Source of the DNA: Ezakiella peruensis
GTDB lineage: Bacteria; Bacillota; Clostridia; Tissierellales; Peptoniphilaceae
Assembly (NCBI RefSeq): GCF_900215725.1
Contig: NZ_LT962469.1
Location: forward strand, 254,917 to 318,916
DNA: 64,000 nucleotides
Direction of reading: 5' to 3'
Positions 9,349 to 17,392 of this stretch are shown in pieces (the stretch's first letter is position 1; the number at the start of each line of letters is the position of its first letter). Made by a program: the position numbers and the translations under genes. Under the pieces are notes generated by a model. The model did not search any database. It had not been told where the DNA came from and saw only the letters and a program-made list of their open reading frames with translations.

Positions 9349-10272
9349 ATGCAAAAGATTAAAAGAACAATTTTTTATATGTTTGGCCTAATCGCTGCGG
9401 TCGTTATGATTTACATTGTCCTTGAGGACAAGTATATAGCAAGGATTGAAGACGATAAGGAAAACATAAAAGTGATTGAAGATACAAAAGAAAATACAGA
9501 AAAAAATGAGGATATTGAGGTCGTAAAAAAGAAAGATGCAGACATAGAGCTTATTGACTTGGAGGAAAGTCTGGTCGATAACAAGGAGGCTGCCCTTCAA
9601 AGGCTCAAGACTTACGGAGAAAAATCCGAGGATGCAAAATATATTTACGACCACGCCGACCTTTATCCAGAGAGTTTTTTAAAGCTGGCGGCCAATCGTC
9701 CAAGAGCCCTTGCCTTTGTGCGGGCCTATGCTGATAAGAAAAATACCTTTGATAAAATCACCTCAAAGCCAGAGGAAAGTTACGAGTTAAAGAGGCAATT
9801 TCCCCTCTACATTCTCTGGGATGAGCGTTGGGGCTACAGGGAATACGAAGAGCCCTATGCCATTATTGGTTGCGGACCTACAACTGCGACTATGATCATA
9901 AATGGTTACGGCGGGTCGGAAAATCCCCTCGCAATTATGGATGAGATGAGAGAGAAGAATTATTATTTAAAAAATATCGGAACTTCCTGGGAAGGCATCC
10001 GAGATCTTCTAGCCAGCCGTGGTATAGGGTCGGACAATTTGCCAACGGTAGAAGCCAAGTACAAGAGGCACTTGGATACGGGTAATCCAATCCTTATAAA
10101 TATTGGCAAGTCCAAGTTTACAAATATTGGCCACTATATGTTAATCGTCGGTTACAATGACAAGGGCTTTATAATAAACGATTCTAACTCAATTGAGTAT
10201 TCGCTAAGGGAACTCCCCTTTGAAGAGCTGACTCAAATTGTAAAAGGCGCCTGGACAATTTATAAAAAATAA
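9349..10272 (+). CDS. Membrane-anchored C39-like cysteine peptidase domain protein
   Basis: An N-terminal membrane helix (about 8-25) is followed by a charged Lys/Glu/Asp stalk and, from about residue 150, a C39_2-type papain-fold domain. The catalytic set is visible: Cys in IGCGPTTAT near 172, His in GHYMLIVGY near 261, and an Asp/Asn in INDSNS near 274. It probably faces the outside and cleaves a peptide or wall-linked substrate. It is the last gene of the ychF-murJ operon, AAGGAAG precedes the ATG, and a terminator follows. Substrate unknown. Confidence 0.82.
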   Translation: MQKIKRTIFYMFGLIAAVVMIYIVLEDKYIARIEDDKENIKVIEDTKENTEKNEDIEVVKKKDADIELIDLEESLVDNKEAALQRLKTYGEKSEDAKYIYDHADLYPESFLKLAANRPRALAFVRAYADKKNTFDKITSKPEESYELKRQFPLYILWDERWGYREYEEPYAIIGCGPTTATMIINGYGGSENPLAIMDEMREKNYYLKNIGTSWEGIRDLLASRGIGSDNLPTVEAKYKRHLDTGNPILINIGKSKFTNIGHYMLIVGYNDKGFIINDSNSIEYSLRELPFEELTQIVKGAWTIYKK

Positions 10273-10276
10273 AATT

Positions 10277-10317
10277 AAAACTGCATGGCTTTTTAAAAGT
10301 TAATGCAGTTTTTTTGT
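10277..10317 (+). terminator. Terminator of the ychF-murJ operon
   Basis: A 10-bp stem (AAAACTGCAT/ATGCAGTTTT) around a 16-base loop, the right arm running into TTTTTTT. It begins 5 bases after the stop codon. Confidence 0.85.
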
Positions 10318-10443
10318 GGGTAAATTTTCTTCATCAAAAACACTTATCAGAAAAAAATTATTTTTCTTGCAAAAAACAAAAGAGACTTTTGTTAAATAAA
10401 ATTAATAAAAATCAATGGAAATTGCAATTTAAAGGCTTTTTCT

Positions 10444-10469
10444 GTTTATAAAATTTTAAAGCTGGGTAT
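10444..10469 (+). promoter_or_regulatory. Sigma-B-like promoter upstream of the anti-sigma factor gene
   Basis: GTTTAT (10444-10449) and GGGTAT (10464-10469) are 14 bases apart, matching the Bacillus sigma-B pattern GTTTAA-N12-14-GGGTAT with one mismatch. It is 26 bases from the ATG of an RsbW-like gene. No convincing sigma-A -35/-10 pair lies closer. The assignment is inference from sequence. Confidence 0.45.
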
Positions 10470-10495
10470 AAAAACTCTAGGAAAGGAGTGAGTCT

Positions 10496-10882
10496 ATGAG
10501 TTTTGATTACTATGCGTCAGTTAGTTCAAACATTGATGACATAAAAAATTTTAACCGCAATGTTATGGACGTGATTAGCAATTACATAAATGATGATGAA
10601 GAGCTTTTTGATATTAGGCTCATACTTAACGAACTCATGATTAACTCAGCCATGCATGGGAATATGATGGATGAGAGAAAAAATATTTGGCTAGCCATCC
10701 ACATTTTGGACTCGCAAATCACCATTGCAGTCAAGGATGAGGGCAAGGGAATTTCAAGGCCGCTAAGGCCAAGATCAGACGCGTCGCTAATGGGCGGCAG
10801 GGGACTTGGCATTGTGGGAGCGCTGACTGATGAGCTCCAGGCTTGCGCAAATATTGTCACTTGTATTAAATATATTAAGTAA
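10496..10882 (+). CDS. RsbW/SpoIIAB-type anti-sigma factor (HATPase_c_2)
   Basis: 128-residue GHKL ATPase-fold protein of the kind that binds a sigma factor and phosphorylates an anti-anti-sigma factor. N box LILNELMINSAMHG (about 42-55), G1 box VKDEGKGI (about 79-86) and G2 GGRGLGI (about 100-106) are all present. A GGAAAGGAGTG site precedes the ATG. It stands alone: no STAS-domain antagonist and no sigma-factor gene is adjacent, unlike rsbVW-sigB or spoIIA operons. The upstream promoter resembles the sigma-B class, which would fit feedback control. Confidence 0.88.
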   Translation: MSFDYYASVSSNIDDIKNFNRNVMDVISNYINDDEELFDIRLILNELMINSAMHGNMMDERKNIWLAIHILDSQITIAVKDEGKGISRPLRPRSDASLMGGRGLGIVGALTDELQACANIVTCIKYIK

Positions 10883-10901
10883 AACCGATTTAAATCGCTT
10901 T

Positions 10902-10936
10902 GGCACTTGTAAAGAGTGCCTTTTTTGTTGTATAAT
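10902..10936 (+). promoter_or_regulatory. Overlapping terminator and typA promoter
   Basis: A terminator hairpin (GGCACT/AGTGCC, 10902-10920, then TTTTTTG) closes the anti-sigma gene. TATAAT at 10931-10936 starts four bases after it, and the best -35 match (TTGTAA, 10907-10912, spacer 18) lies within the hairpin. Confidence 0.7.
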
Positions 10937-10957
10937 TACGGGTGAAAGGAAGTTTTT

Positions 10958-12763
10958 ATGGAAGATATTAGAAATATAGCAATTATCGCTCACGTTGACC
11001 ATGGCAAGACGACCTTGGTCGACTCCATGCTCAGACAATCTGGGATTTTTAGACAAAACCAAGTTGTCAAGGACAGGGTTATGGACTCGGGCGATATTGA
11101 ACGCGAACGCGGAATTACAATTACAAGTAAAAATACAGCTATTTATTACAATGATACCAAGATTAATATTATTGACACACCAGGCCACGCTGATTTTGGT
11201 GGCGAGGTTGAGCGGGTTTTAAAGATGGCAAGCGGGGTTCTCTTGTTGGTAGATGCCTACGAGGGGCCAATGCCACAGACAAAATTTGTTTTGAAGAAGG
11301 CACTTGAACTGGGCCTCAAGGTTATAGTCGTTATAAATAAGATTGACAGGAAAGACGCTCGCATTGACGATGTCATTGATGAGGTTTTGGATTTATTTAT
11401 AGAACTGGGCGCCAGCGATGAACAATTGGACGCACCATTTTTATTTGCATCAGCCAGGGACGGTTACTGCGGCTATAGCGCTTTAGAGCCAGCCAAGGAT
11501 ATGAAGGACCTCTTTGATGCCATTATAAAATACATTCCAAGGCCAAACGGAGACGCGGATGCAAATCCAAAACTCCTTATCTCTACTATTGACTACAGCG
11601 ATTTTCTTGGCCGTATTGGTATTGGTAAAATTGAAAGCGGTACCATTAGTCAAAAGCAAAACATGGTCGTTATCAACAAGGCTGACCCAGATAGGCACGC
11701 TAAGGCAAAGATTAGCGGACTCTTTGAATTTGACGGTTTAAACAGGGTTGAAGTTGAAAGTTCAACTGCTGGCAATATCGTTGCCATAAGTGGGATTGAA
11801 GATATAGAAATCGGCGACACCATCACAGTTGAAGGCGAAGAGGCTCTTGAATTTGTAAAAATTTCAGAGCCAACAATCTCCATGACCTTTAGCGTAAATG
11901 ATTCACCATTTGCAGGTCGCGAGGGCGATTTTGTAACCAGTAGGCAGGTACGTGCACGCTTGATGAAGGAAATTGAAACCAATGTTTCCATGAGGGTTAA
12001 AGAAACTGACACGACTGATAGCTTTATCGTTTACGGCCGTGGGGAACTTCACATCTCAGTCTTAATTGAAACTATGAGAAGGGAAGGCTACGAATTCCAA
12101 GTTTCAAAACCTCAAGTTATCTACAGGGAAATCGACGGTAGAAAGTGCGAGCCAATTGAAAGGGTAACCATCGACGTTGACCAAGCTTACATTGGTCCTG
12201 TTATGGATAAGCTTGGCCAAAGACGCGGCGAGCTCCGCAATATGACTGAATCAAGAGGAGGCTATTCTAGATTGGAATTTGATATTCCTGCTCGTGGTCT
12301 TATCGGTTATAGGCAAGAATTTATGACTGACACCAGGGGTGAGGGAATTTTAAATACAGAATTTAAGGCCTATGAACCTTATAAGGGCGACATTCCAAAA
12401 AGACAAATGGGTTCGCTAATTGCATTTGAAACTACAACTTCAACTTCTTACGGCCTCTACCAAGCCCAAGAGCGCGGCAACTTATTTATCGGGCCAGGCG
12501 TTGAAGTTTACGAGGGCATGATTGTTGGCGAAAACCCAAAGGGCCTGGATATTGAAGTAAATGTTGGCAAGGAAAAACAAAAGACCAATATGAGGGCTGC
12601 TGGCACTGATGACGCATTAAGGCTAGTGCCTCCAATTGTTATGAGTTTGGAAGAAGCCCTGGAATTTATAGAAGACGACGAATTGATAGAGGTAACTCCA
12701 AAATCAATTAGACTTAGAAAGAAAATTTTATCAAATCAAAAGAGATACAAGAGTAAAAAATAA
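10958..12763 (+). CDS. typA: Ribosome-associated translational GTPase TypA/BipA
   Basis: Translation-factor GTPase that assists ribosome biogenesis and stress adaptation. 601 residues. G1 [12 protein letters not shown] (about 10-21), switch I with [11 protein letters not shown]3 DTPGHADFGGEVER (about 70-83), G4 NKIDRKDAR (about 125), then domain II, EF-G-like domains III and V, and the BipA-specific C-terminal domain with the ARGLIGYRQEFMTDTRGEGI block near 440. GAAAGGAAG precedes the ATG. It is followed by cls at 21 bases, possibly cotranscribed. Confidence 0.97.
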   Translation: MEDIRNIAIIAHVDHGKTTLVDSMLRQSGIFRQNQVVKDRVMDSGDIERERGITITSKNTAIYYNDTKINIIDTPGHADFGGEVERVLKMASGVLLLVDAYEGPMPQTKFVLKKALELGLKVIVVINKIDRKDARIDDVIDEVLDLFIELGASDEQLDAPFLFASARDGYCGYSALEPAKDMKDLFDAIIKYIPRPNGDADANPKLLISTIDYSDFLGRIGIGKIESGTISQKQNMVVINKADPDRHAKAKISGLFEFDGLNRVEVESSTAGNIVAISGIEDIEIGDTITVEGEEALEFVKISEPTISMTFSVNDSPFAGREGDFVTSRQVRARLMKEIETNVSMRVKETDTTDSFIVYGRGELHISVLIETMRREGYEFQVSKPQVIYREIDGRKCEPIERVTIDVDQAYIGPVMDKLGQRRGELRNMTESRGGYSRLEFDIPARGLIGYRQEFMTDTRGEGILNTEFKAYEPYKGDIPKRQMGSLIAFETTTSTSYGLYQAQERGNLFIGPGVEVYEGMIVGENPKGLDIEVNVGKEKQKTNMRAAGTDDALRLVPPIVMSLEEALEFIEDDELIEVTPKSIRLRKKILSNQKRYKSKK

Positions 12764-12784
12764 AAGGATTTAAAGGGATAGAAG

Positions 12785-14233
12785 ATGACTGCTGCAAAAA
12801 TTTTTTCTAACTTATTGTGGATTAATACAGTTTTAGCCATTGTAATTATCGTTATGGAAAGGCGAAACACCAGGTCGACCTGGCTGTGGATCATGATTAT
12901 GGTCCTTCTGCCAGGCGCCGGTTTCTTTTTGTATTTGTGGTTGGGCCGCGACTTTAACAAGCGGAAGATGTTTGAATCCAAGGGTATCAAGGACCTAGGC
13001 ACTAGTAAGGGGCACTTAGATGAAAGTGAGGATTTTCTGCTTTCCTATAATGCGGCTCTGGCAAATCGTAATTATATGGAGAGATACGAAAGCCTCTTTC
13101 AAATGCTCTATTTAAACTCTCAAAGCAAGCTCACTTTTAACAATGAAATTCAAACTGTTTTTGAAGGTGAGGAGCTCTTTGACCAACTTTTTGAAGACAT
13201 CAGAAATGCCAAAGAATATATTTACATTCAGACTTATATTATGAGGGTGGACAAGATTGGCAAAGAGCTAATAGACCTGCTTATCGAGAGAGCGCAGGAG
13301 GGTTTGGATGTCAAGCTCTTAGCAGATGGCATGGGTGCCAGAACTTTTTGGAAAAAACATGTCAAAAGGGCAAGGGCTGGTGGAGTTCAAGTGGAATTTT
13401 TCTTCCCCTTCTTTATTTCTTTTATATCGCCGCGAATTAATTACCGCAACCATAGGAAAAATTATGTAATTGACGGCAAAATCGGTTACGTTGGCGGATA
13501 TAATATTGGAGACGAATACATTACCGGTGGCAGGAAATTTGACGGCTGGAGAGACTCGGCCATCCGCGTCATGGGAGACGCCGTTCAAAAATTCCAATAT
13601 CGTTTTGAACTGGACTTTTCATTTGCAGCAGGCAAGGATGTTGAATACAAAAAGCCAATTAGAGATACAGAAGTCTCAGGTAAAATCCCCATGCAAATCG
13701 TAAGTGCTGGGCCTGACTCCATTTGGCCAAGCGTCAAAGACGGCATGCTAAAGATGATCTCCTTAGCAGAAAAAACTATTTATATAGAAACACCTTACTT
13801 TATCCCAGACGACTCAGTCCTTGAAGGACTTAGGGTTGCCAGCCTCTCTGGAGTTGACATAAGAGTCATGCTCCCTTACAAGGGCGACCATCCATTTATA
13901 TACTGGGCTAATTTGAGCTATGTAGGTGATTTATTGAAGGCGGGAGTTAAATTTTATTTTTATGAAAAGGGCTTCCAACACTCCAAGGTAATGATTATTG
14001 ACGATGAAATTTTAACGGTTGGGACTTCCAACATGGACGAACGCAGTTTTCATTTGAATTTTGAAGTCAATGCCTTTGTCTATGACAAGGAAACCGCCCT
14101 TAAATTTTCAAATAAATTTTTGACAGATATAGAAGAAAACTCAAGCGAAATTACCAAGGAAATCTACGATAAGAGATCTAAATTAGTTAGGTTTAAGGAA
14201 AATTTCTCCAGATTGTTAAGCCCATTACTATAA
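12785..14233 (+). CDS. cls: Cardiolipin synthase (phospholipase D superfamily)
   Basis: Membrane enzyme joining two phosphatidylglycerol molecules into cardiolipin. Two N-terminal helices (about 5-25 and 35-55) precede two PLD modules. HKD motif 1 is HRKNYVIDGKIGYVGGYNIGD (near 220) and motif 2 is HSKVMIIDDEILTVGTSNMD (near 400), both intact. The 482-residue length is standard. It lies 21 bases after typA, with AAGGGATAGAAG upstream of the ATG. Confidence 0.95.
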   Translation: MTAAKIFSNLLWINTVLAIVIIVMERRNTRSTWLWIMIMVLLPGAGFFLYLWLGRDFNKRKMFESKGIKDLGTSKGHLDESEDFLLSYNAALANRNYMERYESLFQMLYLNSQSKLTFNNEIQTVFEGEELFDQLFEDIRNAKEYIYIQTYIMRVDKIGKELIDLLIERAQEGLDVKLLADGMGARTFWKKHVKRARAGGVQVEFFFPFFISFISPRINYRNHRKNYVIDGKIGYVGGYNIGDEYITGGRKFDGWRDSAIRVMGDAVQKFQYRFELDFSFAAGKDVEYKKPIRDTEVSGKIPMQIVSAGPDSIWPSVKDGMLKMISLAEKTIYIETPYFIPDDSVLEGLRVASLSGVDIRVMLPYKGDHPFIYWANLSYVGDLLKAGVKFYFYEKGFQHSKVMIIDDEILTVGTSNMDERSFHLNFEVNAFVYDKETALKFSNKFLTDIEENSSEITKEIYDKRSKLVRFKENFSRLLSPLL

Positions 14234-14250
14234 GAAAGAGGAGGCTCTTA

Positions 14251-14925
14251 GTGGATTTTGATAGGCTATACTACATTTTAGAAATAATAGGTACAATTGC
14301 ATTTGCATCATCTGGGGCCCTGGTCGCAATCAGAAAGGGCATGGATATCTTTGGTATAATTGTCATCGCAGTTATGACTGCAGTAGGTGGGGGCGTCTTT
14401 AGAGATATAATCTTAGGAATAACGCCGCCAACCGCCTTTATAAAAACAATCTACACCAGCCTTTCGATTGCAACTGCCATTGTGCTCATATTATTCTTTA
14501 TGAACAACAATAAATTCAATAACAAACAGTTTATGATTATGTATGTAAAAGTAGTATCGGTCTTCGACGCCATTGGACTTGCCATCTTTACAATAAATGG
14601 GATTAGCATGGCCATGAGAATGGGCCACGGGCAAAATAAATTTTTATTGATCTTTGTGGGCATAGTCACAGGATGCGGCGGTGGATACATTCGGGATATA
14701 TCATCAGGCTTTATCCCAATTATCTTTACCAGAAATACCATTTATGCCATGGCATCCCTTGTGGGCGGACTTTCATTCTTGTACCTTAGACCTCTTATCA
14801 GAGAGCCCAAGGCTTTTTTAATCAGCGTAATAATAATTATCCTGATCAGACTCATGTCAATAAAATATAGGTGGAGCCTGCCAAATGTCAACAGTGACTT
14901 ACTTGACGGCAGCGTCCACAATTGA
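14251..14925 (+). CDS. TRIC-type (UPF0126/YicG-like) cation channel protein
   Basis: 224-residue inner-membrane protein with seven hydrophobic segments. It shows the twofold internal repeat of the bacterial TRIC family, each half carrying a glycine-rich GGG-x4-RDI motif (AVGGGVFRDIILG near 49 and CGGGYIRDISSG near 140). The start is GTG, supported by AGAGGAGG 7 bases upstream. It follows cls closely. Its stop codon overlaps the -35 box of the tRNA-Pro promoter. Confidence 0.9.
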   Translation: MDFDRLYYILEIIGTIAFASSGALVAIRKGMDIFGIIVIAVMTAVGGGVFRDIILGITPPTAFIKTIYTSLSIATAIVLILFFMNNNKFNNKQFMIMYVKVVSVFDAIGLAIFTINGISMAMRMGHGQNKFLLIFVGIVTGCGGGYIRDISSGFIPIIFTRNTIYAMASLVGGLSFLYLRPLIREPKAFLISVIIIILIRLMSIKYRWSLPNVNSDLLDGSVHN

Positions 14926-14950
14926 CAAGGAAAAAAGCCAGTGCTATAAT
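14922..14950 (+). promoter_or_regulatory. Consensus sigma-A promoter of tRNA-Pro
   Basis: TTGACA (14922-14927), 17-base spacer, TATAAT (14945-14950): a perfect match to the housekeeping consensus, 12 bases before the tRNA. The -35 box overlaps the TRIC gene stop codon. Confidence 0.9.
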
Positions 14951-14961
14951 GAAAAAGTTGT

Positions 14962-15038
14962 CGGGATGTAGCGCAGGTCGGTAGCGCGCGTCGTTCGGGA
15001 CGATGAGGCCGCAGGTTCAAATCCTGTCATCCCGACCA
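14962..15038 (+). tRNA. tRNA-Pro (anticodon CGG)
   Basis: A 77-nt cloverleaf with acceptor CGGGATG/CATCCCG, discriminator A and an encoded CCA end. The D arm is GCGCAGGTCGGTAGCGC, the anticodon stem-loop is CGTCG-TTCGGGA-CGATG giving CGG, and the T loop is TTCAAAT. Its 3' end marks the start of an AT-rich accessory island. Confidence 0.95.
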
Positions 15039-15050
15039 TTGATTTTTGTA

Positions 15051-15184
15051 GTTTGGCACAGTTTGGCAGAGTTTATCAAAGTGTTGAAATTTAGCGGTTT
15101 TGCATTTTTGAAGCTGTTGCAATTTTGTAATAATTGGGTATAGTTTAGCATATTTTGTAATACTGGTAGCAGACTGGTAGCAGA
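15051..15184. repeat. Clusters of 10-bp and 11-bp direct repeats just beyond tRNA-Pro
   Basis: Three consecutive 10-bp units (GTTTGGCACA, GTTTGGCAGA, GTTTATCAAA) at 15051-15080. Two copies of ATTTTGTAATA are at 15122-15132 and 15152-15162; the second abuts two perfect tandem copies of CTGGTAGCAGA at 15163-15184. Short direct repeats right after a tRNA 3' end resemble arm-type sites of tyrosine integrases, so this is probably one end of an integrated element. No integrase gene remains in the window. Confidence 0.6.
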
Positions 15185-15207
15185 CAATTTACATTTATGA
15201 GCATTAA

Positions 15208-15239
15208 AAAGCGGTTAGGTTTTTGGACCTAACCGCTTT
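15208..15239. terminator. Strong 13-bp hairpin downstream of the repeat cluster
   Basis: AAAGCGGTTAGGT and ACCTAACCGCTTT pair perfectly around a TTTTGG loop, with an A-run on the left (a T-run on the minus strand). It could terminate transcription, best on the minus strand. Confidence 0.55.
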
Positions 15240-15327
15240 ACTTTAAATTAAATATATACTATTGAAATATGCGGTCGATTTGTGAGCAGATGATTATATA
15301 TAAAACAAATTAATATGTAGAAAATGT

Positions 15328-15359
15328 TTGACAAATTACAACACAGGTGTTACTATAAA
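15328..15359 (+). promoter_or_regulatory. Promoter with an internal operator-like palindrome
   Basis: TTGACA at 15328-15333 lies 17 bases from TACTAT (15351-15356), with TATAAA overlapping at 15354. Between the boxes is a perfect palindrome AACAC-AG-GTGTT (15340-15351), placed where a repressor would block polymerase. It drives the small-gene island. Confidence 0.55.
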
Positions 15360-15403
15360 ATCAATGAAAGGGGTCAGTTAAGCAAGAAATAAAGGTAAAA
15401 AAA

Positions 15404-15532
15404 TTGAACCAAACAGAAATCTTGGTAAAAGAAGTAGAAAAAAGAGTTTTGACTCAAGTAGAACTTATAATAAACGAGTCAGAATCATTAGAAGAAGTTA
15501 AAGAAAAAATAAAATCCTTAAAACAAGGATAA
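15404..15532 (+). CDS. Small helical protein, 42 residues, unknown
   Basis: TTG start preceded by AAAGG. The product is rich in Glu/Lys/Leu and would form one long amphipathic helix (ILVKEVEKRVLTQVELII...). It is the first reading frame behind the operator-bearing promoter and is followed by a GGGAAGT/ACTTCCC hairpin at 15543-15562. No family recognised. Confidence 0.45.
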   Translation: MNQTEILVKEVEKRVLTQVELIINESESLEEVKEKIKSLKQG

Positions 15533-15607
15533 AATAAGGGAAGGGAAGTCACAACACTTCCCCAAATTTAATATATCATAAATCAAGAAAAGTTTAAAGG
15601 AGAAGTT

Positions 15608-15805
15608 ATGGAAGAAAAGAAAACTAGCCAAGCACAAGCAAATGCCTCAAGAAGATGGGAACAAAAGAATCCAGAAAGAACAAGATATCTGAGATATAGG
15701 ACTACAGCCAGAGGCTTCATTAGAAATCACGCAACATACGAAGATCTAGAAGAACTAAAAGAGCTTATTAAAGAAAGAGAAGAGAAATTAAAAGACAGAG
15801 ATTAA
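15608..15805 (+). CDS. Small basic conserved protein of mobile-element type
   Basis: 65 residues after AAAGGAGAAG. The core (ASRRWEQKNPERTRYLRYRTTARGFIRN compressed over residues 13-40, then an acidic/basic helix DLEELKELIKEREEK) resembles small proteins carried on plasmids and conjugative elements of Firmicutes. The resemblance is from memory and the function is unknown. It fits a horizontally acquired island. Confidence 0.65.
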   Translation: MEEKKTSQAQANASRRWEQKNPERTRYLRYRTTARGFIRNHATYEDLEELKELIKEREEKLKDRD

Positions 15806-15851
15806 TAGAAATTGACTAAGAGGAATGTTTAAATTATTGAAGAGACTGTAA

Positions 15852-15962
15852 ATGAAGAAAATAATTCAAGAATATGGCAGAAAATTATTTGGCAAAGAAT
15901 GGTTAGGAGAAAAAAATAAAACAACAACTTACTTGATAAATAGGGCTCTATTGAATAAATAG
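15852..15962 (+). CDS. Possible 36-residue basic peptide
   Basis: ATG to TAG with a Lys-rich product (MKKIIQEYGRKLFGKEWLG at the N-terminus). The ribosome-binding site is weak (AGAGA). It may be a fragment of a larger gene or chance; codon use matches the island. Confidence 0.3.
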   Translation: MKKIIQEYGRKLFGKEWLGEKNKTTTYLINRALLNK

Positions 15963-15996
15963 TATATTTTTAAATTTGTGAAGGATGGCTAAATCA

Positions 15997-16191
15997 ATGA
16001 TAACAGTTGCAATTATGGAAAACTCCAAAGGTAAAAGCCTATATATTGAATTTATTGATGGCGAAATTTGGAATAATAGAAAATGTACAAATTTCTACGT
16101 GAAAGACGACGACGATGAAGAGAACATGCTTGAGTTTGGCAATATTCTTGTCAATCAGTCTGAAATAAAAAGAATTGAAATCCTAGACTAA
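15997..16191 (+). CDS. Small LSM-like protein (copy 1 of 3)
   Basis: About 64 residues, predicted all-beta: a strand with KGKSLYIEFIDGEIW, an acidic loop (KDDDDEEN) and a final strand EIKRIEILD. This layout, with the same ending, recurs at 17605 and 17828. I placed the start at the second ATG because AAGGATGG then sits 8 bases upstream; the ATG at 15985 is part of that site. No catalytic motif. Such small beta proteins often occur as immunity-type genes, but the role here is unknown. Confidence 0.6.
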   Translation: MITVAIMENSKGKSLYIEFIDGEIWNNRKCTNFYVKDDDDEENMLEFGNILVNQSEIKRIEILD

Positions 16192-16229
16192 AAGTTTGTT
16201 TATGATTTTAGTAAAATTTGGTGAAATAT

Positions 16230-16469
16230 ATGCAAGAGAGAATTAAAGAGATAATCGATAAATGGGATCCGTATGATTTGTTAGATTTTGCACCCGACGA
16301 TGAGTACAGCGGTGAAATTAGAAAAATTGCAGAATATCTAAATAAGAATAAAAGTGTAAATGAAGAATCTTTTAAGAAATTTATTGAAAATCTTTTTGAT
16401 TTTGAAGATATAAAAGAGGATAAAAGAAACATAGAAAATCTTATTATGCTATTATTAGATGCAAGGTAA
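16230..16469 (+). CDS. DUF1871-like small protein
   Basis: 79 residues, mostly helical. The N-terminal segment IKEIIDKWDPYDLLDFAPDDEYSGEIRKI matches what I recall of DUF1871 (WDP...DEY...E...I). Members often sit among toxin-immunity or contact-system genes; the biochemical function is unknown. The start was chosen for the GGTGA site 6 bases upstream. Confidence 0.65.
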   Translation: MQERIKEIIDKWDPYDLLDFAPDDEYSGEIRKIAEYLNKNKSVNEESFKKFIENLFDFEDIKEDKRNIENLIMLLLDAR

Positions 16470-16546
16470 TAAGGTGGTAAGGATATTAAATTAAAGAAAA
16501 TTGCTAAAAACAGATTAGATGTATATATAGTTACAAGGTGATATTA

Positions 16547-16744
16547 ATGAAAGAAAAATTAACAGCTAAAAAAGTTGAAGAAATAGTACTTGCAAGATAT
16601 AGAGCTGAAGAGCCTCGTAAGTATGCCACAGAAGAAGAAAGAATTACTGCTGAAAAGGCTATGGACGAAAGATGGAAAGAAATAGAAGAGTACGGAAGAA
16701 AGATGTACGGAAAAGACTACATAGAAAAGAAGCACAATAAGTGA
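16547..16744 (+). CDS. Small charged helical protein, unknown
   Basis: 65 residues, Lys/Glu-rich, two predicted helices, C-terminus GRKMYGKDYIEKKHNK. AAGGTG precedes the ATG by 6 bases, the same GGTG-type site as its neighbours at 16230 and 16768. No family recognised. Confidence 0.55.
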   Translation: MKEKLTAKKVEEIVLARYRAEEPRKYATEEERITAEKAMDERWKEIEEYGRKMYGKDYIEKKHNK

Positions 16745-16767
16745 TTGCGAGCATATATTGGTGATTT

Positions 16768-16968
16768 ATGAATTTAATGAAAAGAAAGCCAACTGATAAA
16801 GATGACAAAATGAAATGTCCTGTATGTGGAAATATAGTTGAAACGTACGATGTCTGTGAGGTTTGTAACTGGGAAAATACAGGTTTAATAAATATAGATG
16901 GCGGACCAAATGAAATGACATTAGAAGAGGCCAAGAAGGCTTATAGAATGGGGAAATCAGTAAGATAG
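16768..16968 (+). CDS. CPCC-type cysteine-rich zinc-ribbon protein
   Basis: 66 residues. Two cysteine pairs (KCPVCGN and CEVCNWEN) followed by GGPNEMTLEEAKKAYRMG match the 'cysteine-rich CPCC' family, in which CP-C and C-x2-C-W-E pairs bind a metal and a GPN...S/TLEEA segment follows. The family is frequent among orphan immunity and accessory genes; its precise role is unknown. GGTGA lies just before the ATG. Confidence 0.7.
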   Translation: MNLMKRKPTDKDDKMKCPVCGNIVETYDVCEVCNWENTGLINIDGGPNEMTLEEAKKAYRMGKSVR

Positions 16969-17049
16969 CAATAATTGTTCATAAAGGCACTAAGGGTCCT
17001 ATATAGAAAAATTGGTACACGATAACTTTAAAAAATAAGGAAAATAAAA

Positions 17050-17364
17050 ATGAAAACAATAGATGTATTTCAATGTGAACTTAATAAGACGATTCCGTTA
17101 GAATATATAGGGTCTGTTAAATATATTGGCGAGTCATTTGGAGTTGATAGCTTAACTAATTGTTATGAATATAATATTGTCAAAGATGGTAATGGAGATA
17201 TAAAAGTTGTGGATGATAGTGAGGAAGATTATTTATATGATTTAATAAATCCAAGACCAATAGATAATAGTTCACCAGGGGGCAAGTTTTATTATATAGA
17301 TGATCCTCAGAATATTTTACAAAAAATTGGCATTAAAAAATATAAGGCTGGCTCGATTGAGTAA
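17050..17364 (+). CDS. Small conserved protein with SPGGKF motif
   Basis: 104 residues. The pattern VKYIGESFGVDSLTNCYEYNI, VVDDSEEDYLYD, then SSPGGKFYYIDD resembles a common family of small all-beta Firmicute proteins of unknown function often found on islands. AAGGA is 11 bases upstream of the ATG. No catalytic residues. Confidence 0.6.
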   Translation: MKTIDVFQCELNKTIPLEYIGSVKYIGESFGVDSLTNCYEYNIVKDGNGDIKVVDDSEEDYLYDLINPRPIDNSSPGGKFYYIDDPQNILQKIGIKKYKAGSIE

Positions 17365-17392
17365 GATAGAATTATTTTGGAGGTAGTCATTG

